Source: Saprospiraceae bacterium (GTDB lineage: Bacteria > Bacteroidota > Bacteroidia > Chitinophagales > Saprospiraceae). Taken from it: 64,000 bases of DNA. Under the pieces are notes generated by a model. It saw nothing but the letters and a program-made list of their open reading frames with translations, did not search any database and was not told the DNA's origin. Each line of letters opens with the position of its first letter. Within the stretch, counting starts at the first letter, position 1. Positions 20,888 through 30,530 of this stretch are shown one piece after another. Location: NCBI GenBank assembly GCA_016711125.1, contig JADJTQ010000009.1:160001-224000 (forward strand), read 5' to 3'. Position numbers and translations under genes: made by a program.

Positions 20888-22414
20888 ATGAAAATGACAA
20901 ATAAATATTTTATCACCTCATTGCTGGTATCCATTTTTATACTTGCATCTTGTGATAAGGATTTTGATGAGCTAAACACCAATCCGGTGGAACTTACCTC
21001 TATTAATCCCACTTTTCAGCTGAATTCAGCAATTATTGCGAGTGACTACGGGTATAATAACCTGACTTATGAAACCACCATTGTTAAACAGATGATCACA
21101 CCCTTTATTGGGGTTGGAACGGGTGGTAATCTTAATCAAGATAATCGATCAGCTACCCAGGGCAACTGGCAAGATGGATATCGTAATCAGGTGAAAAATC
21201 TGGTTGATGGCATTGCTAGCGTGGATCCGGAAAAAACCAATCTGCTTAGTATGCTACGTATCTGGAAAGCCCATGCTTTTATGGTGCTGACGGATTCATA
21301 TGGTGATATTCCTTACTTTGAAGCGGGGCGGGCATTTTTAGACGGTACGGGTTTTCCGGCCTACGACAGTCAGGAAAGCATTTATGCGGACATTTTAAAT
21401 GAACTTGCTTCTGCATCCGCTGCACTTGATCCGGGCAAGGATAAAGTGGCCCAGGACATTATGTATGGTGGTGATATTGGCCAGTGGAAAAAACTAGGCT
21501 ATTCCCTTCTGCTTAGGGCAGCCATGAGGTTGTCAAAAGCTGATCCGGGAAAAGCCCAGCAATTTGTAGGTACTGCTGTAGCCGGAGGATTATTTGCTTC
21601 CAATGTAGATAATGCACTCATTCGACATAATGCCGACTATCGCAATGGAGTTGGCACCAATGTCAATGGTGGTCAAGCTCCTTTCTACTATCTCGATCGG
21701 GATTTTGTAAACTGGATGAAATCAAAGAACGATCCAAGATTACCAGTAATTGGTGTACGATTTGTTGGTGCTAAGCAGGAAGGAGATCAGGTTGAAGCCA
21801 ATGCTGATCGTTCGTTCGATGCCCAGATCGGCATGCCGCAAGGATATGACAACACCACAATACCGCCTATTGTAGCCGAGGATGGTCTTCAAAGTCTATA
21901 CGACTACAGCCAGATGGATAGGACTCGGTTTGGCAATCCAGAGGCACCGAACTTCTTGGTCACCCATTCACAAACGCAGCTGCTTTTAGCGGAAGCTATT
22001 GTGAGAGGTTGGACGAGTGGCGATGCAGCTGCTGCTTATGAAGCAGGCATCAGAGCACACATGCAACAGTGCTCGGATTGGCCCGGAAATACGGATGTGG
22101 CTCAGGCTGATATTGATGCCTATGTCGCCGCTAATCCATTGGAAGCGGGAAAAGAACTTGAGTTGATTAATGGACAATATTGGATGTCTTCTTATCTTAT
22201 GGGACCAGAAACATGGGCTAATTTCCGTAGGAGTGGGTACCCAATAGTAAGCCCCAATAAACACCCCGGTAGTGATCTAAGGACAGAGGACTTTATTCGA
22301 CGATTGACTTATCCGGATTCGGAACAAACAGTTAACAAAGCCAACCTAGATGTAGCGGTCGGCAGACAAGGTCCGGATATCCTGGATACAAGAGTGTGGT
22401 GGGATAAAAAGTAG
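20888..22414 (+). CDS. susD: SusD/RagB-like outer-membrane lipoprotein (SusD-like group 2)
   Basis: 508 residues with a lipoprotein signal (FITSLLVSIFILASC, Cys22) and the family opening CDKDFDELNTNPVE. Segments such as YETTIVKQMITPFIGVG, LLSMLRIWKAHAFMVLTDSY, GDIPYFEAG and YSLLLRAAMRLSKADP are characteristic TPR-like blocks of SusD-like proteins that cap the SusC barrel and bind substrate at the cell surface. The spacing from susC is 40 bases. An alternative start three codons downstream (MTNKYF) is possible. A hairpin followed by T-rich sequence lies downstream at 22457-22496. The substrate cannot be inferred reliably. Confidence 0.95.
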   Translation: MKMTNKYFITSLLVSIFILASCDKDFDELNTNPVELTSINPTFQLNSAIIASDYGYNNLTYETTIVKQMITPFIGVGTGGNLNQDNRSATQGNWQDGYRNQVKNLVDGIASVDPEKTNLLSMLRIWKAHAFMVLTDSYGDIPYFEAGRAFLDGTGFPAYDSQESIYADILNELASASAALDPGKDKVAQDIMYGGDIGQWKKLGYSLLLRAAMRLSKADPGKAQQFVGTAVAGGLFASNVDNALIRHNADYRNGVGTNVNGGQAPFYYLDRDFVNWMKSKNDPRLPVIGVRFVGAKQEGDQVEANADRSFDAQIGMPQGYDNTTIPPIVAEDGLQSLYDYSQMDRTRFGNPEAPNFLVTHSQTQLLLAEAIVRGWTSGDAAAAYEAGIRAHMQQCSDWPGNTDVAQADIDAYVAANPLEAGKELELINGQYWMSSYLMGPETWANFRRSGYPIVSPNKHPGSDLRTEDFIRRLTYPDSEQTVNKANLDVAVGRQGPDILDTRVWWDKK

Positions 22415-22456
22415 TAAATAGTTAGTAGAGCTTTTTGATTTATTCCCTAAAATAAT

Positions 22457-22496
22457 AAGGCCAGTTGGCGATGTTCGTTGATTGGCTTTATTTTTC
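22457..22496 (+). terminator. Probable intrinsic terminator after susD
   Basis: AAGGCCA pairs with TGGCTTT (one G-T pair) over a loop of about 19 bases, followed by ATTTTTCTTC. It lies 43 bases after the susD stop and just before the TIM-barrel gene. It may be partial, allowing read-through. Confidence 0.5.
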
Positions 22497-22518
22497 TTCA
22501 TAAAATTGCTTCTTTGAA

Positions 22519-23673
22519 ATGAAATATCTAAATCCAATAAAAAGACGAAACCTGTTGAAGACGATAGCGGGAAGTACTTTTGGTACCCTTGCTCTTGCCG
22601 ATCTTTCAAACTTCCTGAAGTTGGGATCAACAGAACGGGTGGAAGAAAAACCAGCAAAAAAGCCGATTCTGATGAAGGTGGGCTGTCAGCATGGCGGCAC
22701 TTCAAAAGAAAATCTGGAATATCTGGCTAGACATGGGGTATTTAACATCGATGGAGGTGCGCCTAAGTTTATTGAAGGAGTGGGCTGGGATCTCGAAGAT
22801 TCATTGAGACAAAAGGAAGCCTGCGAAAAATACGGTATCAGTATTGATGCATACCATTTACCTCTTTCTTCGGCAGGGATAGACAAGATAAGTACTCCGA
22901 ATATCATGTTGGGTAAAAGCCCTCAACGTGACCGCGAGATTGAGATGATTCAACAGATGATTGAAGTTGCCGGGAAAACCGGTGTTCATCTCTTATTATA
23001 TAATACGATTATCCTGCCAATCTTGAGAACCGGGAGGACAGTTGACTCCAAGCGCGGTAATGCTGCTTACAGCACCTGGAATTATGAAGAAGCTGTAAAA
23101 AGAAATGAACCTAATTTTATCGATCAGGTAGTGGATATCGACGAGATGTATGACCGGATCACTTACTTTCTTGACCGAGTTTTACCAGTAGCTGAAGAAT
23201 ACAATGTAAAGCTGGGTAATCATATCGCTGATCCTCCCGCCCCAGTGGGCTATCGTGGCATAACCCGATGGAATAGCCCGGATGTTTTTGCAGGCATCAA
23301 GCGATTTGCCCAATTATATGATAGTCCCTCACATGGTTTTAATTTGTGTCTGGGATCAGCTGCCGAAGGACTTAAGGATCCCAAAACGGAAATTATTCCG
23401 ATTATTGAATGGGTGGGCAAAAGAAATCAAATCTTTAATATTCACTTGAGAAATATTAAGGGAGGTTGGAATAACTTTCAGGAGGTATATCCTGACAATG
23501 GTGATATGGATTTTGTGGAAGTGGTGCGGGCATTGCGAGATGTAGGTTTTTCAGGTATGCTGATGCCTGATCATACGCCTCACCATGATGATCCTGCAAG
23601 TCACCTTCAAGGCCATGCCTTTGCTTTTGGATACAACATTGCATTAATTCAGGCGGTAGGGAGAGAAGTATAA
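22519..23673 (+). CDS. Mannonate dehydratase-like / sugar-phosphate isomerase-epimerase TIM-barrel protein with twin-arginine-type leader
   Basis: 384 residues. The N-terminus has a twin-Arg-like leader (KRRNLLKTIAGSTFGTLAL). The body is a TIM barrel with features of mannonate dehydratase: KLGNHIADPP, NLCLGSAAEG, HLRNIKGGWNNFQEVYPDNG followed by DMDFVEVVRALRDVGFSG, and MPDHTPHH near the C-terminus. These match the metal-binding His/Asp pattern in UxuA (HxRN ... F-E-V-P-D-GDMD ... PDH). UxuA itself is cytosolic, so an exported homologue with a Tat-type leader suggests a different, perhaps periplasmic, sugar-acid enzyme. The position after susCD suggests it processes the imported substrate (inference). 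It also resembles the general xylose-isomerase-like TIM barrel family. Confidence 0.8.
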   Translation: MKYLNPIKRRNLLKTIAGSTFGTLALADLSNFLKLGSTERVEEKPAKKPILMKVGCQHGGTSKENLEYLARHGVFNIDGGAPKFIEGVGWDLEDSLRQKEACEKYGISIDAYHLPLSSAGIDKISTPNIMLGKSPQRDREIEMIQQMIEVAGKTGVHLLLYNTIILPILRTGRTVDSKRGNAAYSTWNYEEAVKRNEPNFIDQVVDIDEMYDRITYFLDRVLPVAEEYNVKLGNHIADPPAPVGYRGITRWNSPDVFAGIKRFAQLYDSPSHGFNLCLGSAAEGLKDPKTEIIPIIEWVGKRNQIFNIHLRNIKGGWNNFQEVYPDNGDMDFVEVVRALRDVGFSGMLMPDHTPHHDDPASHLQGHAFAFGYNIALIQAVGREV

Positions 23674-23769
23674 TTGTTGGAGCAATAAGTTGTTAGCCAA
23701 ATTGTACGACGTTGAAAAGCACAGGTGAATCTTATAGGTAATTGTCGCATTTCCAGGCTAAACTGATGA

Positions 23770-24933
23770 TTAATCTTGGGGGTCAAACCGGCGTTTGAGC
23801 TGATTGCCTACAACATTCAGACTTAAAACCAGTAGAAAAATGCATAAACCAGGGAATAGGGCCAGCCACCAGGCGTCCGAATAGTTACGTGCCTGGCTTA
23901 GTAAGGTACCCCAGGTTACTTCTTCTATTGGGATGCCAATACCCAGAAACGATAGGGTTGATTCCAGTAAAACGACGGAAGAAACACCAAAAGCAAAGAT
24001 AACCACCAGAGGACCAAAAGCTTCAGGCATGATATATTTTGTGAGTATTTTGAAAGAGCTCAAACCACTCACCTGGCAGCAATAATATAATCACGAGCTT
24101 TTATTTTGAGCACCTCAGCTCTGGTATATCGGGCAAAAAGATGTCCACCGGACCAGTCCAATCAGCCACGCCAAAGTAAAAATAGAAGGAACTTTGACCA
24201 GCGCAGCAATCACCATCAATAATAATAAGGCAGGTATCGACTGAAAGACTTCGATTAGTTTTACCACGACAATATCCAGAAGAAAATGCCTTCCCGGGTT
24301 TTTTTGAAGATTCCAAATCAAGCCACCTATAAAAAAAATTGTGACTACCAGCAGGGCTATTTCTATTGAAAGGAGCCGATAATACACCAGATAACCTAAA
24401 TAAAATGTCAGAAGCAAAGTAGGTAGCCCAGTCCGGGTAAAGTTTAGTGGAAAATGATTGCCCCAATATCCGGCTGAAGCTCCAAATAGAATACCGGCAA
24501 AAGCTGCAAGTGTCATCGTTAAGAACGCGATCCAAATCGATTTTCGACATCCGTAGATGATGCCTGCTGCAACATCACGACCCAGCTTTTCAGTACCCAG
24601 CCAATGTACTCGCTTGAAAATACCGCTTTCTTCTTTGAATCCTGGCGGTTTTAAGCGGGACTCAATTTTAGTGAATCCTTGAAGATTAAATGGAATTGGA
24701 GCAAAAACGACGACATCGTATGCACTAAGTGTGTCCAGTCGATAATCCGTTTCAGCATGAAATATTGGCCACGCTGATTGATTATCCCACTTGATAAAAT
24801 AGGGTTTTTGGTTAGCCAGATATGGAGCCAGGACAGCAATAAGAACGAAGGTGATCAAAATCGTCCATGCCACTAGTTCAGACGCCTTGCGGAGATGGCC
24901 TGACACTCTCAACCCACTCATTACGTATCCCAT
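23770..24933 (-). CDS. ABC transporter permease, OppC/DppC-like (two frameshifts)
   Basis: Inner-membrane permease of a peptide-type importer. The N-terminal part (24115-24933) has the OppC start (AWTILITFVLIAVLAPYLAN), a periplasmic insertion, VHWLGTEKLGRDVAAGIIYG and several helices. The C-terminal part (23770-24072) has SSFKILTKYIMPEAFGPLVV and ESTLSFLGIGIPIEEVTWG, the typical permease EAA-type loop and end. Breaks lie in the A-run 24135-24139 (dropping one base gives SFARYTRAEVLKIKARDYII) and near 24073 (adding one base joins it to VSGLSSFKI). The corrected length of about 387 residues is longer than the usual 300 because of the periplasmic insertion and an extra membrane segment. The 5' end overlaps the oppB-like stop by 13 bases. 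Confidence 0.85.
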
Positions 24934-26282
24934 TTTACACGTGGATCAACCCAGCGGTATAATATATCACTGATGAGCAATCCCAGGATAGTCAGTAATG
25001 AAGAAATCATTACCACCGCACTTACGATGGACCACTCTTGCTCTAAAATGGCATTATAAAGCAGCCGGCCTGAACCTGGAATGCTGCAAATGACTTCGAC
25101 TACCAGTGAGCCGGCAATCGCTGCCGGTATTACTGAAGCCAATATTGTGATCAGCGGAAAGCTGGCATTGCGAAATACATGTTTCCAAAGTATCACCCGA
25201 TCACTTAGCCCTTTTACTTTGGCATGAATCACATAAGATTTGTTTTTTTCTTCGATCACACTGTTTCTCATTATGCGGGCAATATATGCCATCAGACTAA
25301 AGCTTAGTGTGATCACTGGTATGATTAAAAGACTGGCGTTTTGGTGGATGATTTGAATAAAGGTATTGCCATAATCCGTTTTCCAAATTCCAGCAGCAGG
25401 AAAAATGTTGGTCCAGGTGCCGTATTCAGGAGTGGTAAAAAATACAACCAGGATTGTTGCTAACCAGAAAACCGGAATTGCATAAAAACCAGTTAAAATA
25501 GCACTGGATATCGTATCAAAGATGCCGCCTTTCCAACCTGCATAGGTGCCAATCAGTATTGCCAGGGTGTATCCCACAACAATCGCAAGTAGATTGATCA
25601 CTAATGTCCATCTCAGTGCATGATATACTTTGCGAGCAACAGGTTGACCATCGGTGACTGAGGTGCCAAAATTTAGCAGAAATGCGCGGGAAACCCAGAT
25701 GTGATATTGGTTGTCAAAGCCATGCCAAATAATCTTTGGGATCAATGAGATATCTTTTTGACGGGCATTCACTATTGAAGTAACCAGATTATTGATTTCC
25801 TGAAGAGTGTCATTTTTAGTTAATGATCCGGATTCCTCAATTACCCTGATTAGGGTCGCGAGGTCCGGTGAATAGGTATTGAGATGATTTATGACTGTTT
25901 GGTCATTTCGGGAATTGCTTTGCACTAGCTGATCCATTTTTTCCATGAGTTTTACGATCGACTCAGGATGGCCATAATCATGCAAAACTCGAAAAGCAAA
26001 TAGGCGCTGCAAATAGGCGAGATCATATAAATCATGGGAATAATTGGCTGGAACTATTGAGAAGTAGAAATCAGGTTTATCTAAACCCAGCTTTTCAGCA
26101 GTCTGATTATACATTTTGGCAGAAAAGCCTGCACCGCGACTGCCGGAGAAACGCTCATTATTTTGTAAATCCGTGAGTATTGGATCTCCCGGCACTAATT
26201 TGGTCAAAAGAAAAATAATACTGAGAACCAGGAAAATAGTTGGTAAGGTGAGCGCAATCCGTCTGACTACAAATCTCCACAT
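24921..26282 (-). CDS. ABC transporter permease, OppB/DppB-like, with large periplasmic insertion
   Basis: 453 residues against about 310-340 for ordinary DppB/OppB. The first helix (IALTLPTIFLVLSIIFLLTKL) and LVPGDPI are standard. A soluble, largely helical insertion of well over 100 residues (roughly 40-215) follows before the second helix. The rest is normal: helices at ALRWTLVINLLAIVVGYTLAI and YAIPVFWLATILVVFF, the cytoplasmic loop RIMRNSVIEEKNKSYVIHAK with KGLSDRVILWKHVFRNA, and the end GLLISDILYRWVDPRVKW. It pairs with the OppC-like permease, and its start abuts the stop of the oppA-like gene (2 bases between). No ATPase gene is nearby, so ATP-binding subunits must be encoded elsewhere. 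Confidence 0.9.
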   Translation of the reverse strand: MWRFVVRRIALTLPTIFLVLSIIFLLTKLVPGDPILTDLQNNERFSGSRGAGFSAKMYNQTAEKLGLDKPDFYFSIVPANYSHDLYDLAYLQRLFAFRVLHDYGHPESIVKLMEKMDQLVQSNSRNDQTVINHLNTYSPDLATLIRVIEESGSLTKNDTLQEINNLVTSIVNARQKDISLIPKIIWHGFDNQYHIWVSRAFLLNFGTSVTDGQPVARKVYHALRWTLVINLLAIVVGYTLAILIGTYAGWKGGIFDTISSAILTGFYAIPVFWLATILVVFFTTPEYGTWTNIFPAAGIWKTDYGNTFIQIIHQNASLLIIPVITLSFSLMAYIARIMRNSVIEEKNKSYVIHAKVKGLSDRVILWKHVFRNASFPLITILASVIPAAIAGSLVVEVICSIPGSGRLLYNAILEQEWSIVSAVVMISSLLTILGLLISDILYRWVDPRVKWDT

Positions 26283-26284
26283 GC

Positions 26285-28072
26285 TTATTTTTTCAGCGAA
26301 ATCGTATTCTCAAAATAACCCGGTCGTAGGGTGGTGGTCTTAAAGATCAGGTCTGATGTGGCTGCGATCGGTACCCGTGGCGAAACCAAGAACAGTGCGG
26401 GTTGTTCTTCAAAAAGAATCTTTTGGAATTGCTTGTAAAGCTGATTTCTTTGATCCTCATCAAGTGTCTCTCTAATTAGGGTAATGAGGCTATCTGCCGT
26501 CGAATTTCTAAAGTTAAAATGATTACTGCCATAAGTGGTAGCCTGCGAGTGCCAGTAATTGTAGGGATCATATGGCCCAATAGAGTGCGAGGATGAAAGA
26601 CAAACCAGATCGAAGTCTCCGTTATTTAAATCTTGGAGAAGCTTTGGAAGATCATCGGGTATAATGTCCATTTTGATGCCCAATTTTTGAACTTCTACCT
26701 TGAGAATGATGGCCACGTCTTGCGACAATTGTAATCGTGAAGTTAGAATATGGAGGTGTAAATCGTGTTTTTTCCCATCAACTATTTTATCGATGACACC
26801 ATCCTGATCGGTATCTTTCCAACCCGATTGATCCAGTAGTTTTTTAGCAGCTGCCGGATCAAAACCGATGGGGATGAGGTCCTGATCATAGGCCTTATGC
26901 TGGGGTGGTATTGGCCCGACTGTAGGCTCAGCTAAGCCAAAAAAGAGTTGATCGATAAGGCTTTGTACATTCATCAGCCTGGTGATAGCCTGCCGCACGG
27001 CCTTTTCTCTCAGACCCGGGCGATCGCTGTTGTAGGCGATAAAGTAATACTGCAAGACCGATGGTGCCTCAAGAGTCAAGGAATGATTTATATCATTGTA
27101 TTGTTGCAACCCGGTATATTGCTCTGGTGACAATTCGGCGACCAGGTTTACCTTGCCATCCTTTAAGGCTGTGATAGCTGTTTGCGCATCGGGTATCATG
27201 TAGTAAGTGATCGATGCCGGTTTGGCTTGGAATGAAGGATGTTTTTGCTCGAAAAGGGCTCCCCACCATTGATCCTTACGTTTTAAAACAACTTGCTGAT
27301 TTGGTATCCACTCAACGAACGTATAAGGACCCGCCCCCGATACGACAGAACGAGAATACTTTTCATCATTAAAACGGTCTGCAAAATCGTGTAAAATGCT
27401 GTCAATCTGCAGGTCATGTTCAGCGTCAGGGCTCTTCAGCGTGGCAAAACTGTATGGCTTTAATAAATGCTGAGGATCGTAAATATGTTCGGGATAAACG
27501 TCATTGGTTGTAATAACCTCTTCACTAAGTATATAGCGGTTATTGGTAAGTACGGTAATTTTGTTAGGATTTGTAGAGTCAATGTTGATTTCTGTAATAT
27601 GCTCCATATGCGCTTTCCAGGCCGTATTGACAAGGTAGGGATCGAGTGCCGCTTTCATTGTAAATGCATAGTCATGTCCGGTTACCGGAGTTCCATCATC
27701 CCATCGAGCTTCATTCATGATCTCCATTTCATATTTTGAGCCACCTGCATAGAGACCATCGGTAATCTGAGTGATCTTTGGGGGCGATTTAAGCAAGACA
27801 GGTTCGAGTTTCAGATTAAAAGGATTATAGTCGGCCAATGGGAGAAAAATCATTCCTTCGATTTGAGTGGCTTGAGTTTGTTTGGAAAGCATTGGGTTTA
27901 ACCGGTCCGGCTCAAAACCTAACCGGATCGACAAATCAAATTGGGCTTCGGCATTCGTGTGGTCTGGATCATTGTTGCAGGCGAAAAAACTTGTGATTAT
28001 GAATAATCCCAGCAACCTTATGATTGCGATTCTGGTTGTATCGGCAGCTTGAGTGTTACTACGATTAGGCAT
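26285..28072 (-). CDS. Peptide/solute-binding lipoprotein of an ABC importer (family 5, OppA/DppA-like)
   Basis: 595 residues with a lipoprotein signal (IIRLLGLFIITSFFAC, Cys32). The family-5 binding-protein fold is visible in LSIRLGFEPDRLNPMLSKQ, EARWDDGTPVTGHDYAFTMK, SGAGPYTFVEW, KLGIKMDIIPDDLPKLLQDL and ALFLVSPRVP. It captures oligopeptides or other solutes and delivers them to the OppB/OppC-like permeases encoded immediately downstream; the three genes are nearly contiguous and form an operon. The N-terminus carries about 15 polar residues before the hydrophobic core, so a later start is possible. It is divergent from the SDR epimerase gene, 28 bases away. Confidence 0.92.
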   Translation of the reverse strand: MPNRSNTQAADTTRIAIIRLLGLFIITSFFACNNDPDHTNAEAQFDLSIRLGFEPDRLNPMLSKQTQATQIEGMIFLPLADYNPFNLKLEPVLLKSPPKITQITDGLYAGGSKYEMEIMNEARWDDGTPVTGHDYAFTMKAALDPYLVNTAWKAHMEHITEINIDSTNPNKITVLTNNRYILSEEVITTNDVYPEHIYDPQHLLKPYSFATLKSPDAEHDLQIDSILHDFADRFNDEKYSRSVVSGAGPYTFVEWIPNQQVVLKRKDQWWGALFEQKHPSFQAKPASITYYMIPDAQTAITALKDGKVNLVAELSPEQYTGLQQYNDINHSLTLEAPSVLQYYFIAYNSDRPGLREKAVRQAITRLMNVQSLIDQLFFGLAEPTVGPIPPQHKAYDQDLIPIGFDPAAAKKLLDQSGWKDTDQDGVIDKIVDGKKHDLHLHILTSRLQLSQDVAIILKVEVQKLGIKMDIIPDDLPKLLQDLNNGDFDLVCLSSSHSIGPYDPYNYWHSQATTYGSNHFNFRNSTADSLITLIRETLDEDQRNQLYKQFQKILFEEQPALFLVSPRVPIAATSDLIFKTTTLRPGYFENTISLKK

Positions 28073-28100
28073 GAGTTGTACAAATTAACATAATTATGCA

Positions 28101-29018
28101 ATGAAAAGAACGATTTTGATCGCTGGAGGTTCGGGATTGATCGGATCTTTTTTAAGAAAGAGATTTATCCAGGACGGCCACGAGGTGCGAATCCTGTCGC
28201 GAAGTGTGGGTAACAAGCAGTATGGCGTCTATCATTGGGACCCGGAGCGTATGGTTTTCGACCTTAAATCATTCTTGGGAGTTGATGTAGTAATCAACCT
28301 GGCGGGAGCATCGATAGCGGGATCAAGATGGACTGATAAAAGGAAAAAACTGCTCCATGACAGCAGAATTAAAACAAGTACCTTCTTATTGGATCAACTA
28401 CAGATAAGCGGTCAGAAAATAAACTGTTATATCGGTGCGTCTGCGGTCGGAATCTATGGTGACAGGTCTGACGAGATTCTGACCGAGATAAGTGATACGG
28501 GGCATGAAGGTTTTTTAGTCAACCTATCAAGAGAATGGGAAGCTGTGCATCAAAAATTTAGTTCCGAATGTCAGAGGGTCTGCATTATTAGAATTGGTGT
28601 TGTACTTGCCAATGAGGGAGGTGCCTTACCCGAACTAGGGAAATCCGTGTTCATGGGTATCGGATTTTATTTGGGCGATGGCAGTCAATATCTTCCCTGG
28701 ATACATATTGCAGATCTAGGCTCGGTTTTTGGCCAAATGCTGGAAGATCATTCACTCAGCGGTATAATCAATGCAGCGGCACCAGAGCCGGTTACTAATT
28801 ATCAACTGACCAAAGCAATGGTTGCCCTAAGCCGGGGTCCCGGATGGTTGTTGCCGGTGCCCAAGATTTTCCTCCGGTTGGGGCTAGGTCAGATGGCAGA
28901 TGTGCTCTTACAGAGTCAGCGGGTCATTCCTTCGGTTCTTATCCAAAAGAGCCATTTCTTCGAATATAGCACTTTGGCGGATGCTCTGAAAGACCTGTCA
29001 ACCGGGTCAGCTACTTAA
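28101..29018 (+). CDS. TIGR01777-family NAD-dependent epimerase/dehydratase-like protein
   Basis: 305 residues of the short-chain dehydrogenase superfamily. GGSGLIGSFLRKRFIQDGHE is the nucleotide-binding glycine motif. VDVVINLAGASIAGSRWTDK, RIKTSTFLLDQL, IGASAVGIYGDRSDE and IRIGVVLANEGGALPEL are characteristic of the TIGR01777 group (YfcH-like). The C-terminal segment with PVPKIFLRLGLGQMADVLLQ corresponds to the DUF1731 domain. The substrate is unknown for the family. Its stop overlaps the 3' end of the convergent HAD-type gene by 8 bases. Confidence 0.93.
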   Translation: MKRTILIAGGSGLIGSFLRKRFIQDGHEVRILSRSVGNKQYGVYHWDPERMVFDLKSFLGVDVVINLAGASIAGSRWTDKRKKLLHDSRIKTSTFLLDQLQISGQKINCYIGASAVGIYGDRSDEILTEISDTGHEGFLVNLSREWEAVHQKFSSECQRVCIIRIGVVLANEGGALPELGKSVFMGIGFYLGDGSQYLPWIHIADLGSVFGQMLEDHSLSGIINAAAPEPVTNYQLTKAMVALSRGPGWLLPVPKIFLRLGLGQMADVLLQSQRVIPSVLIQKSHFFEYSTLADALKDLSTGSAT

Positions 29019-29448
29019 AGACCTCGATCTCTTTAGTTTTTATCACCAAGTCAGTAAATTGACCTTTAAATCTGGTTGCACGGACGATATGATTATCGAT
29101 CCAATGATAGTTGCCGCCACGAGGTTTGTTCATCAATAATCCGTGGTACTTAAAGTTGTTTACCCTTAACCATTCTTCGGTGATCGTCCTATGCTCTTCT
29201 GTACGGCTGGTAAAAAAGTGATAACATGGACCCTCATCGTACCACTTATTGATCATCTCCAGTGCATCTGGATAAACGGCACAAGTAATCATTCGCTCCG
29301 GCTCCTCATTGGGGATGTCGTCACAAATGGTCCCGTCAATATCGATTAAGAAGTTTTTCACTTCATCCGGCAAGATGGGGCTCATCAACTTACCCTGGTC
29401 GTCGGTAATTTGTTTTAAGCTTGTTTTTTTCTGATTCTCCTGTTCCAT
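29011..29448 (-). CDS. HAD-superfamily phosphatase-like protein
   Basis: The catalytic HAD motif I is visible as FLIDIDGTICDD (nucleophile Asp in DxDGT), followed by a motif II-type TSRTEEHR after FF, a conserved Lys (MNKPRGG) and a final acidic/His region (WIDNH). In Bacteroidota this protein is often labelled as phosphoheptose-related by transfer, but its substrate is not known. The open frame reaches 29526, yet its first 26 residues look untranslated; starting at MEQENQKKTSLKQ (29448) gives about 145 residues and is preferred. It shares the minus strand with the M23 peptidase gene 90 bases upstream. Confidence 0.8.
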   Translation of the reverse strand: MEQENQKKTSLKQITDDQGKLMSPILPDEVKNFLIDIDGTICDDIPNEEPERMITCAVYPDALEMINKWYDEGPCYHFFTSRTEEHRTITEEWLRVNNFKYHGLLMNKPRGGNYHWIDNHIVRATRFKGQFTDLVIKTKEIEVFK

Positions 29449-29538
29449 AGGGCGGCAAAGATAGGTGTTCTCCAGAAAGTTAAGTACAAGTTTTGAGTGA
29501 AAAAGCCAAATGGCAAGGTCTGGCAATGAAAAGGCAGA

Positions 29539-30409
29539 TCACTCAAAGTTGATGTAATCGGTGGGATCTACGGGCTTACCAGCCTGCCATAATTCGAAAT
29601 GAAGATGTGGCCCAGACGATAAAGTACCGGTATTTCCGATGATGGCTACCGCTTCACCAGCTTGCACAAAGGTGCCCGTACTTTTGAGCAGAGATGAATT
29701 ATGCTTATAAAAACTTATCAGGTTTTGATCATGTTGAATGCCAATCGTATTTCCGGTTTCCAAGGTCCATCCGGAAAAAATGATAAATCCACTCATGATG
29801 GCTTTGATTGCCGTATTGGGTGCTGCGTTAATATCGATTCCAAAGTGGTCTTTTTGGGGATCAAATTCCAAACTGATCGAACCGGTGATGGGTGGCACTA
29901 AGTACAGTTGATGCAATGGTTTGGTAACTTGCCTCGATCGCCGTATTTTTCAATCCAACGGATTGCAGTTGTTGCTCGAGATCAAATGTCCTTCGCAATT
30001 GTTCATCTTCATCAATTCGAAATACACTTGGGATTGAATCTTCGGGCAGCTGTGCGATCGAACTATCGGCATCTATAATGACCTCACCGCTAAGTATTTG
30101 CCTCAGATTATTGATATAGAGCGATTGTGCATCGGCTGCTTCCTGTAGTTTTAGGACCTTCTCTCGAAGATTTAACAATTCTTTCGAGTCGGTATAATTG
30201 GGAGGTGCAAAAAGGGTGCCCAGCGGTGTCATTATCAGCAAAGCAACCATCATAATAATGACGATTAACGAAATCGCTGTAAGAATCGCCCAGATATACC
30301 AAGGCCTGAAGGTAAATGAGCGAATCTCTTCAAATGTACTGTCACTAAAGACGACAAGCCTATACCGATTCTCTTTTTTCTTTTTTTCTTCCACTAATTT
30401 TGTGGCCAT
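29539..30409 (-). CDS. M23-family (LytM) peptidoglycan metallopeptidase, membrane-anchored (one frameshift)
   Basis: The N-terminal part (29861-30409) has a cytoplasmic basic tail, one membrane helix (WYIWAILTAISLIVIIMMVAL) and a coiled-coil-like stretch (ELLNLREKVLKLQEAADAQ). The C-terminal part (29539-29916) is the LytM domain: HFGIDINAAPNTAIKAIMSG, GWTLETGNTIGIQHDQN and the zinc motif SSGPHLHFELW. The frame breaks near 29908; dropping one A joins YQTIAS to LYLVPPITGSISLEFDPQKD. The full protein of about 290 residues is a classic inner-membrane-anchored M23 peptidase or divisome activator. In the first metal site, HFGID replaces the more common HxGxD with the same spacing, so activity is plausible. 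Confidence 0.9.
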
Positions 30410-30517
30410 GAATAGTTACGAAATTCAAAAGTCTTAAAAAAGATCAGAACAAAATAATTATCATCACTTAATAGTTATATCCAGTGAAAATTGGTCCAAA
30501 ACACATTAGCATTTTTT

Positions 30518-30525
30518 TACATTTG
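30518..30525 (+). promoter_or_regulatory. Candidate -7 promoter element before porW
   Basis: TACATTTG matches TAnnTTTG exactly, and a TTGG lies about 25 bases upstream. The element ends 5 bases before the porW ATG, so transcription could begin at or just before the start codon (a possible leaderless mRNA). Confidence 0.35.
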
Positions 30526-30530
30526 TAATC

